A stretch of 14,806 nt of DNA. Source: DATLYH01 sp035575035. Its GTDB lineage: Bacteria > Planctomycetota > Planctomycetia > Gemmatales > Gemmataceae. Below the pieces are notes generated by a model, which saw nothing but the letters and a program-made list of their open reading frames with translations, searched no databases and was not told the origin of the DNA. This document shows positions 6,832-12,620 of the stretch, one piece after another. The position numbers and the translations under genes were made by a program. Every line of letters starts with the position of its first letter. Position 1 is the stretch's first letter. The stretch spans positions 1-14,806 of the forward strand of contig DATLYH010000206.1 of assembly GCA_035575035.1 (NCBI GenBank). The letters are read 5' to 3'.

Positions 6832-6907
6832 CCCCTCCGCGCCACTGTAACAGGATCGTAACGACCGGACGAGTCCATCCCCCAGCGCACCGGACAGGAG
6901 GCCACCA
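6832..6907 (+). repeat. 76-bp direct repeat, right copy
   Basis: Exact second copy of 5865-5940. It lies upstream of the MNT start (6787, minus) and about 240 bases upstream of the dehydrogenase (7146, plus). Similarity continues weakly to the left (CTAACCC before both copies, with a small indel). Confidence 0.95.
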
Positions 6908-7030
6908 ACGGTTTGCCGCCCGGTCGGCGGCCCGCTACGATATCCGCCGGTCGTCCCATGTTGAGCCGCTCGCCCGTCTCCCAAGGAGAAGAAGTGGCTC
7001 CCTTCTCCCCACTGTGGGAGAGAGGACAAC

Positions 7031-7066
7031 CCGTTGGGGCGCGGTCTCCAGACCACGCCCCAACGG
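7031..7066. repeat. 36-bp near-perfect palindrome
   Basis: Two 17-base arms (CCGTTGGGGCGCGGTCT and its complement) flank a 2-base centre, with one mismatch. It is the core of a larger palindromic cluster: CCCACTGTGGG lies at 7008-7018 and CCCCCGGGAGGGGG just to the right. This looks like a dispersed intergenic repeat of REP or MITE kind, or a strong RNA hairpin. No transposase is nearby. Confidence 0.8.
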
Positions 7067-7087
7067 ACTGTTTCTCCCCTCGCCCCC

Positions 7088-7117
7088 GGGAGGGGGAGAG
7101 GGGGAGGGGTGAGGGGG
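7088..7117 (+). promoter_or_regulatory. G-quadruplex-type G-run cluster in dehydrogenase leader
   Basis: Five G-runs of 3-5 bases (7088-7090, 7092-7096, 7100-7104, 7106-7109, 7113-7117) with 1-3 base spacers lie on the coding strand, about 28 bases before ATG 7146. The pattern fits the standard G4 rule. Whether it folds or regulates is inference. Confidence 0.5.
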
Positions 7118-7145
7118 CGAGCGCGAACCATCGAGAGGGAATCCC

Positions 7146-8060
7146 ATGCCATTCACCAGGGCAGAACCCGGCAAAACTCGGATCGGCTGGATCGGTACCG
7201 GCGTCATGGGCCGGTGGATGTGTCAGCACTGCATGGCGAAGGGGTACGCGGCGACAGTCTACAACCGCACCAAGGAGAAGGCCAAGCCCCTGCTCGATGC
7301 CGGGGCCGCCTGGGCTGACACCCCCAAGGCAGTGGCCGAGCGCTCCGACGTGGTCTTTGCCATTGTCGGCTTTCCCCCCGATGTCCGCGAGGTCTTCCTG
7401 GGGCCACAGGGGGCCCTGGCGGGGAGCCGGCCGGGAAACATCCTGGTGGACATGACGACCAGCGAGCCGTCGCTGGCCCGGGAGATCTACGAGGCGGCCA
7501 AGGCGAAGGGGGTTGGCAGCGTGGATGCCCCAGTCTCCGGCGGCGATGTCGGCGCGCGGGAAGCCCGGCTGTCGATCATGGTCGGCGGCGATGCCGATGC
7601 CGTCGAGGCGGTGCGGCCGCTCTTCGAGTGCATGGGAAAGACCATCGTGCACCAGGGCCCGGCCGGCGCCGGGCAGCACACCAAGATGGTTAACCAGGTG
7701 CTGATCGCCACCAACATGATCGGCGTCTGCGAGGCCCTGCTATACGGCTACAAGGCGGGGCTGGACCTGAAGACGGTGCTGCAATCGGTCGGCGGCGGTG
7801 CGGCAGCGAGTTGGTCGCTGAACAACCTCGGCCCGCGTATCATCGACCGCAACTTCGAGCCGGGCTTCTTCGTGGAACACTTCATCAAGGACATGGGGAT
7901 TGCCCTGGAGGAGGCCAAGCGCATGGGGATCGCGCTGCCCGGCCTGGCGCTGGCCCATCAGCTTTACCTCGCCGTCAAGGCCCAGGGCTACGGCCGGAAG
8001 GGCACCCACGCCCTGATGCTGGCCCTGGAGCAGCTGTCGAACATCAAACGGGAAGGATAG
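7146..8060 (+). CDS. NAD(P)-dependent beta-hydroxyacid dehydrogenase (3-hydroxyisobutyrate dehydrogenase family)
   Basis: The 304-residue protein is of normal family length. An N-terminal Rossmann fold has the dinucleotide motif G17-x-G19-x2-G22 (IGWIGTGVMG). The substrate-binding signature is VDAPVSGGDVGA (126-137), and the catalytic lysine K180 is in the GAGQHTKMVNQ helix; the all-alpha C-terminal domain includes FIKDMGIALEEA. Members oxidise or reduce short 3-hydroxy acids such as 3-hydroxyisobutyrate, tartronate semialdehyde or glyoxylate/succinic semialdehyde; which one applies here cannot be told. It is cytoplasmic, with no signal peptide. A purine-rich ribosome site (GAGAGGGA) precedes ATG 7146. 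Its stop is 5 bases before the next gene's start, so the two are probably co-transcribed. Confidence 0.92.
   Translation: MPFTRAEPGKTRIGWIGTGVMGRWMCQHCMAKGYAATVYNRTKEKAKPLLDAGAAWADTPKAVAERSDVVFAIVGFPPDVREVFLGPQGALAGSRPGNILVDMTTSEPSLAREIYEAAKAKGVGSVDAPVSGGDVGAREARLSIMVGGDADAVEAVRPLFECMGKTIVHQGPAGAGQHTKMVNQVLIATNMIGVCEALLYGYKAGLDLKTVLQSVGGGAAASWSLNNLGPRIIDRNFEPGFFVEHFIKDMGIALEEAKRMGIALPGLALAHQLYLAVKAQGYGRKGTHALMLALEQLSNIKREG
8051..8057 (+). promoter_or_regulatory. Ribosome binding site of the metallohydrolase gene
   Basis: GGAAGGA inside the last codons of the dehydrogenase gene, 8 bases before ATG 8066, sets the start at the signal peptide instead of the long upstream frame from 7811. Confidence 0.6.
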
Positions 8061-8065
8061 CCGTC

Positions 8066-9634
8066 ATGCGATCCGCCTTCCTCACCGTCACGTGCCTCCT
8101 GGTGCTCGGTCTGGGTGCTTTCCTCGGCACCGGCAGGCAGGACGAGAGCGTCCCGGTGCGTCTGCGGCTGGTCGATGCCGAGACGGGCAAGAACGTCGGT
8201 GGCATCGTCCGCGTCTTCCGGGGGGCGGACCGGGAGCCGCTGGCCCTGGCCGGCCTCTATGACCGTCTCCGCGGGCTGAAACGGCCCAGCACCGTGTCGG
8301 GTTGGTACGTGCTGCCGGCGGCGGGCGCCGAGGTCCGGCTGCCGCGCGGCGAGCTGCGGCTCGAGGCGCTCTCGGGACTGGAGACGGCGCTAACACGGCA
8401 GCCGCTCGACCTGACCGGCAAGGCGCCTGTCGAGGCGGCCGTGAAGGTCCGGTTTCTCTTTCGGCCCGATCAGGAGGGACTGGCGGCCGGCAACACCCAC
8501 CTGCACCTCCGCAACCTGACCCGCGCGGACTGCGACGAGTACCTGCGGCAGATCCCGGCGGCCGACGGCCTCAAGGTGATGTTCATCTCCTACCTCGAAC
8601 GCCACAAGGACGACGAGACCTACATCACCAATCGCTACCCGGTCGGCGACCTGAAGCAGTTCGCCGCCACCGGCGTGCTCTTCAACAACGGCGAGGAGCA
8701 CCGCCACAACTTCCAGGCGTTCGGCCAGGGCTACGGACACGTGATGTTTCTCAACATCAAGGAGCTGGTCCAGCCGGTCAGCCTCGGCCCCGGGATTACC
8801 TCTGCCGGCAACGACGACCGCCCGCTACGCCCCGGCATCGAAGACGCTCGCCGGCAGGGCGGCACCGTCATCTGGTGCCACAACACCAACGGCTACGAAG
8901 ACGTGCCCAGTGCCCTGGCCGGCAAGCTCGACGCGCTGAACGTCTTCGATGGCAGCCGCACCGGCACCTTCGAGGATAACTATTATCGCTATCTGAATAT
9001 TGGTCTGCGGATGCCGATCAGCACTGGCACCGACTGGTTCCTTTACGACTTCTCCCGTGTCTACGCCCGGGTGCAGGGGCCGCTGACCGTCAAGAGCTGG
9101 CTGGAGGCGGTCAGGGCGGGCCGCTGTGTCGCCACCAATGGCCCGCTTCTCAGTCTGACCGTGGACGGCAAGGGGCTTGGCGAGGTGATCAACCTCGATC
9201 GGCCAAGAACGGTTCGCATCGAGGCCCGGGCCGTTGGCCGCCACGACTTCCAGAAGCTCCAGTTGATCCAGAACGGCCGGGTGATTCACACCGAGAAGGC
9301 CGAGGGGAAGGGCGGCGGTTTCTCGGCCCGGCTACGGCGGGAGGTGAGGGTCGATGGGCCGTGTTGGTTCGCGGTGCGGATCGACTCGCAGCACCAGAAC
9401 GAATTCGACGCCGCGCTTTACGCCCATAGCTCGCCGGTCTACGTGGACTTCGCCGGCAAGCGCGTCTTCGATGTGGAAGCGGCCCGCGGTCTGTTGCAGC
9501 AGGTGGAAGAGGGCATGGCGGACATCCGCGCCCGCGGCACATTCAGCAACGATGCGGCGCGGGATCGGGTGCTCGCACTGTATGAGGAGGCGGCGAAGGA
9601 CCTGATCGCGCGGATCAATCAGCGTTCGCCCTAG
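8066..9634 (+). CDS. Exported CehA/McbA-like metallohydrolase (PHP-type fold)
   Basis: The 522-residue protein has a signal peptide (MRSAFLTVTCLLVLGLGAFL). A beta-rich N-terminal region (about 28-135) starts with VRLRLVDAETGKNVGG, resembling carboxypeptidase-regulatory-like sequence. The PHP-like metal site follows: H145/H147 (GNTHLHLRN), E210/E211 and H212 (NNGEEHRHN), H272 (IWCHNTNG) and D323 (STGTDWF). A beta-rich C-terminal region carries GRCVATNGPLL. This order of motifs matches the CehA/McbA family, named after carbaryl-hydrolysing enzymes, but most members have unknown substrates. The start at ATG 8066 is chosen for the signal peptide and the GGAAGGA site. It probably forms an operon with the dehydrogenase, so a joint role in using a small carbon compound is possible. 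That role is inferred from position only. Confidence 0.85.
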   Translation: MRSAFLTVTCLLVLGLGAFLGTGRQDESVPVRLRLVDAETGKNVGGIVRVFRGADREPLALAGLYDRLRGLKRPSTVSGWYVLPAAGAEVRLPRGELRLEALSGLETALTRQPLDLTGKAPVEAAVKVRFLFRPDQEGLAAGNTHLHLRNLTRADCDEYLRQIPAADGLKVMFISYLERHKDDETYITNRYPVGDLKQFAATGVLFNNGEEHRHNFQAFGQGYGHVMFLNIKELVQPVSLGPGITSAGNDDRPLRPGIEDARRQGGTVIWCHNTNGYEDVPSALAGKLDALNVFDGSRTGTFEDNYYRYLNIGLRMPISTGTDWFLYDFSRVYARVQGPLTVKSWLEAVRAGRCVATNGPLLSLTVDGKGLGEVINLDRPRTVRIEARAVGRHDFQKLQLIQNGRVIHTEKAEGKGGGFSARLRREVRVDGPCWFAVRIDSQHQNEFDAALYAHSSPVYVDFAGKRVFDVEAARGLLQQVEEGMADIRARGTFSNDAARDRVLALYEEAAKDLIARINQRSP

Positions 9635-9682
9635 GCTCGACGGATGATCGCCGCTTCCTCAACCCATACCGCGCCTGCCTCC

Positions 9683-9961
9683 CTACAGCATCGAACTTTT
9701 GTGTTTGACGGAACGCGACCGCGTAGCCGTTCCGGCCTGGAGGAGGGCCTTGCGCACCAGGAAATAGTTCTCCGGTTTGAAGAACTGCATCAGGGCCCGT
9801 TGCAGCTGGCGGTCGCGCAGCCCCTTGGCAACATACACCGCCTGCTTGGTGAACGGATCAAAGCCGGTGTCGTACATGCAAGTGGCGATGTCAGGAGTCA
9901 TCTGCATGTAGAGGTCAGTAAGGCCGCGGTGGATGCATACAGAAACCGCCGAAAGGTTCAT
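9683..9961 (-). pseudogene. Internal fragment of a ygiQ-type radical SAM gene
   Basis: The minus-strand frame encodes DIATCMYDTGFDPFTKQ and then about 40 residues through LVRKALLQAG. These match the C-terminal part of the full YgiQ protein encoded at 12620-14689, with only two changes (Y to D, L to F). The similarity is confined to 9732-9892. The sequences on both sides (LTDLYMQMTP before, TATRSRSVKHKSSML after) do not match YgiQ. There is no radical SAM motif and no N-terminal three quarters, so no enzyme is made. It lies downstream of the 776-residue gene, in the same orientation as the complete ygiQ. Confidence 0.85.
9732..9892 (-). repeat. 161-bp direct repeat of ygiQ sequence, downstream copy
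   Basis: Aligns without gaps to 12873-13033 (offset 3141) with 7 substitutions (9776, 9830, 9833, 9839, 9862, 9871, 9881), that is 154 of 161 identical. Only two change the protein. Confidence 0.95.
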
Positions 9962-10148
9962 CTACCTTGGTCGGGCTTGGCCGGCTGTCCACCGGTTCCG
10001 AAACGTTCTGCCAGCTCACAGAGTCCAGCACAGTGTCAGGGAGGGTCTGGAGTTGCTGAGAGCCAGGTTTGTACCGGCAGATCACCGAGCTCTCCCGAAC
10101 CCGTCCCGGCCTTTCATGCAAAGTCCTCTTCGGGAGTTTGCTGACCAC
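9915..10148 (-). other. Small open frame overlapping the end of the 776-residue gene
   Basis: A 77-codon frame from ATG 10148 overlaps the last 35 bases of the large gene and runs to 9915. Its middle (YKPGSQQLQTLPDTVLDSV, then WQNVSEPVDSRPSP) looks protein-like, but it is not recognised and no ribosome site was seen. It could be a short third gene or the remnant of one, or chance. The 479 bases between 9635 and 10113 hold nothing else besides the ygiQ fragment. Confidence 0.2.
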
Positions 10149-12444
10149 CCACGCAGCCTTCCTTGCAGCATTTGCACTGTACGCCCTTTTGATTTACCCA
10201 CTCGCACACGAGGCGGTTACAAGTCTTGCACACAGGGTTCTTGCCGATAATCAGGGGGTAGTGTGAGCATTCGTAGCAGTGCGCGAGGAGGGTCGCTTTG
10301 TCCCTGACTAAGCCACACCGGCTACACGCGAGCGCGCCGTAGATGGTACCGCCCGACGTCATCACCATGGCGCTCAACTTGATGCCACCAGGCTGGCTGC
10401 CTCGGGCCCCACAGTTCGGACATTTGATCTTGTCCCAATGTTTATTCAGTGGTCGCAGGACTTGCTCGATCCAGGAGCATAGGAGGGGTGTGCCATCGCC
10501 CCTCGGCAGCCGGACCGGCAGTGCCCGGTTCTCCAGCAGCTGGGCGGTCAGCCCAAGGTAGGAATCGACCGAGTCGCGGTCCCACCGGGAGCAGGCGTCG
10601 AACGTCGTCTTAGTCAGGGCCTCCCAAAGGGCCACTTCCAGGCACGTACCCCGGCCTTCCATGTCTCGCAGGCAGTTGTCAATAAGTTGGTCGAACAACA
10701 ATTCACGGACGGTGCGCGGTCCTTGGGGTAGCGTCGCTTTCTGGCGGCAGGCAAGCTGCCACCCCATGGGGAGCCACGGCCCTTGCAGCAGCCGCATGCC
10801 CAGTTCGAAACCTGTTTTGTCGATCGAGGGAGCGTATCGCATGCTGTCCGGTAGCCGGAACCAGAATGGCAGAATCCGGTCCCCTACTTGTTCGATGCCC
10901 GGGGCCGGCTCGTACTCCCCGACATAGACCCACGAGCAGGAATCGTCATCGGTGTCGGTGAAGACAAAACCGGGGAACGACTGAGCGGAGACCTTCGATC
11001 GGTTGATTAGGAGCCCGCGCAATCCTACTCTCTTCCGCTCGGAGCGAAGGAAGAGGTTACACTTTACGTCGTACTGCCGTTTGTCCTGGGATTCCCAGTC
11101 GGCTGGCGGCAGCGCCGGCCGTGCGTCCAGCCTCCAGGGTGGGGCGAGTTGCCTTACTTTTTCGAGGTTCAGGTCTCGCAGCCCCGAGCTAGCGTCAGCG
11201 CCATGTAACTGAGTGAAGATTTGGTGGAAGGCAAGTTCTGCTATTCTGGGCTGTAGGCCGTAGACCTTAAAGCTGTTCAGTTGGTGCGTCTCCTCGCCGC
11301 CGGCACGCAGGAGACTCGCTTCGAGCAATCGATAGTCCCACTCCCGTTGATCGCGCAAGGTCGCGGACGCGGGCCCACGCTTTCCGGCGTAGAAGGCCTC
11401 GTAGTAGCAGGCGCCCAAGAACACGTCTTCAGCAGAGAGTGAACTGTAGCATGTCACGCCGGCAAGGTCGGGCGGGTCGCTTACCACGTAGTGGAGATAA
11501 GCCACGACGGCGGCCTCAGGAGACCCTTCGGCAACGACAAGGTGGTCCAGAAGTTCGCTCGCCCGCTTGTACTGCTCCCTGGTGATAAGGCGGCCGATAT
11601 AGGCGATGAGCACAGGCGCGGTGATGCAGGCGCGCCGCGCCAGCCGGTCTTCAGCTTGTTCAAGGAGGAGATGTACCTCGTCGTCGAGGATGAGGGGGTC
11701 GTTGGCGGGCAGCGCAAGGAGGAGGTCGAGGACTTTTTCGAGGTACTCATCACGTACGTCGGCCTTGAGGCACGACTCCCTTACGCTCCTGGCCAGGGCA
11801 GCCACGAGGCCGAGTTCGGCTTCTGCCTCCGAACGGATCTTGTCGGCATGGGCAGCCTCAAGCCTGACCCGTTCCTTTTCCAACCGTTGCAGGTAATCGC
11901 GGAACAAGGTTAGGGCCTGTCCCCAGTGCGGGTCCTTCTTAATTGCATCGCGGTAGAACTTCTCCCACATCGGCGTGTTACGGTAAGCCTGGCAGTTGGC
12001 GCAACGCTTGGCATTCTTGCGTGACCTACGACACCTTTGGATTAGCTCCCTGTGGGACGACTCCAACCGATGATCATTCAGCTGCACCTTAAGCCGAATG
12101 AACCTGTCATCATAGGCCTCCAGGGCTTGTAGCAGTTGGCGGTAGAAGGCGATCTTCTCGTCAAGAGCAGGGTCCATGAAGGGACGAGCCTCGGTCTTTT
12201 CGCGAATTCGCTCGTCTAGGGCCTGACGGTATTCGCTCTCGACAAGTGCAAGCTGTGACCGTCGGGTAAGGCGGTCCTCGAGGAGGCGATCAAGGCGTGC
12301 CAGGTGCTCGTCCTTGGAGAGCCAGCCCGCGCGCCTCACGATGCCCTGGGCTCGCTCAGACAGCGCCTCGAGGTCGGACTGCAGGTCCGATTGCTGGGTC
12401 TTGTCCGCAGCCGGAAGACTAGACGTAGGGCGTGTAGTGTCCAT
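10114..12444 (-). CDS. Uncharacterised 776-residue protein with cysteine-rich C-terminal zinc-ribbon-like region
   Basis: I do not recognise this protein. The N-terminal 220 residues are charged and helical (likely coiled coil, for example SDLEALSERAQGIVRRAG and LQRLEKERVRLEAAHADKI), interrupted by a small cysteine patch C138, C148, C151 (KRCANCQAY). Residues about 220-440 look all-helical and repeat-like. About 460-560 look beta-rich (GLRGLLINRSK, SFPGFVFTDTDDDSCSWVYV, PFWFRLPDSMRY). The last 104 residues hold 13 cysteines, several as CxxC pairs: 675/678, 707/710, 723/726, 739/742, then 747, 757, 759, 760 and 764. This suggests at least two zinc-binding folds. No signal peptide or TM helix was seen, so it is probably cytoplasmic. 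No clear ribosome site precedes ATG 12444. GC is locally low (30 of 60 at 12061-12120). It is flanked by direct repeats of ygiQ sequence, suggesting acquisition. Confidence 0.8.
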   Translation of the reverse strand: MDTTRPTSSLPAADKTQQSDLQSDLEALSERAQGIVRRAGWLSKDEHLARLDRLLEDRLTRRSQLALVESEYRQALDERIREKTEARPFMDPALDEKIAFYRQLLQALEAYDDRFIRLKVQLNDHRLESSHRELIQRCRRSRKNAKRCANCQAYRNTPMWEKFYRDAIKKDPHWGQALTLFRDYLQRLEKERVRLEAAHADKIRSEAEAELGLVAALARSVRESCLKADVRDEYLEKVLDLLLALPANDPLILDDEVHLLLEQAEDRLARRACITAPVLIAYIGRLITREQYKRASELLDHLVVAEGSPEAAVVAYLHYVVSDPPDLAGVTCYSSLSAEDVFLGACYYEAFYAGKRGPASATLRDQREWDYRLLEASLLRAGGEETHQLNSFKVYGLQPRIAELAFHQIFTQLHGADASSGLRDLNLEKVRQLAPPWRLDARPALPPADWESQDKRQYDVKCNLFLRSERKRVGLRGLLINRSKVSAQSFPGFVFTDTDDDSCSWVYVGEYEPAPGIEQVGDRILPFWFRLPDSMRYAPSIDKTGFELGMRLLQGPWLPMGWQLACRQKATLPQGPRTVRELLFDQLIDNCLRDMEGRGTCLEVALWEALTKTTFDACSRWDRDSVDSYLGLTAQLLENRALPVRLPRGDGTPLLCSWIEQVLRPLNKHWDKIKCPNCGARGSQPGGIKLSAMVMTSGGTIYGALACSRCGLVRDKATLLAHCYECSHYPLIIGKNPVCKTCNRLVCEWVNQKGVQCKCCKEGCVGGQQTPEEDFA

Positions 12445-12473
12445 GACTTTTGATTCGAGGCCAGTAACCCAGG

Positions 12474-12620
12474 TCAGCAGTTTTCCAGGTCAGACTGACC
12501 CATGATCCGGGCGGCCCAAACCGAAGCGTCGATCACACCAACCGCGTCTGTGAGAGCCTGCCAAGTGGAGGACTCATCATTCGGGACGGAATTGAGGCTT
12601 TTGATAAGGTAGTCATCTTT
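12474..12620 (-). pseudogene. Start-less C-terminal open frame upstream of the 776-residue gene
   Basis: Directly after the ygiQ stop (12620-12622), the minus strand has 48 stop-free codons ending at TGA 12474-12476, in a different frame from ygiQ. The residues look like a genuine protein end (KDDYLIKSLNSV, then WQALTDAVGVIDASVWAARI and GQSDLENC). No ATG, or GTG preceded by a ribosome site, opens it. The frame stays open back into the ygiQ tail to about 12763 without an ATG. It ends 29 bases before the 776-residue gene. The simplest reading is the surviving C-terminus of an upstream operon partner, cut at the junction with ygiQ. A chance open frame is the alternative. Confidence 0.4.

Larger units (their letters stand above)
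6788..7145. other. Intergenic region between MNT and dehydrogenase genes
   Basis: No convincing gene was seen in these 358 bases. The region is divergent and holds the right 76-bp repeat (6832-6907), then a palindrome and G-run cluster (about 7001-7117), then the dehydrogenase leader with a GAGAGGGA-type ribosome site at about 7132-7140. Confidence 0.6.

Noticed and set aside
5865..6907. Insertion sequence or integron cassette around MNT/HEPN
   Set aside because: No transposase, integrase or terminal inverted repeats were found inside the direct repeats; only the repeat-bounded cassette itself is claimed.
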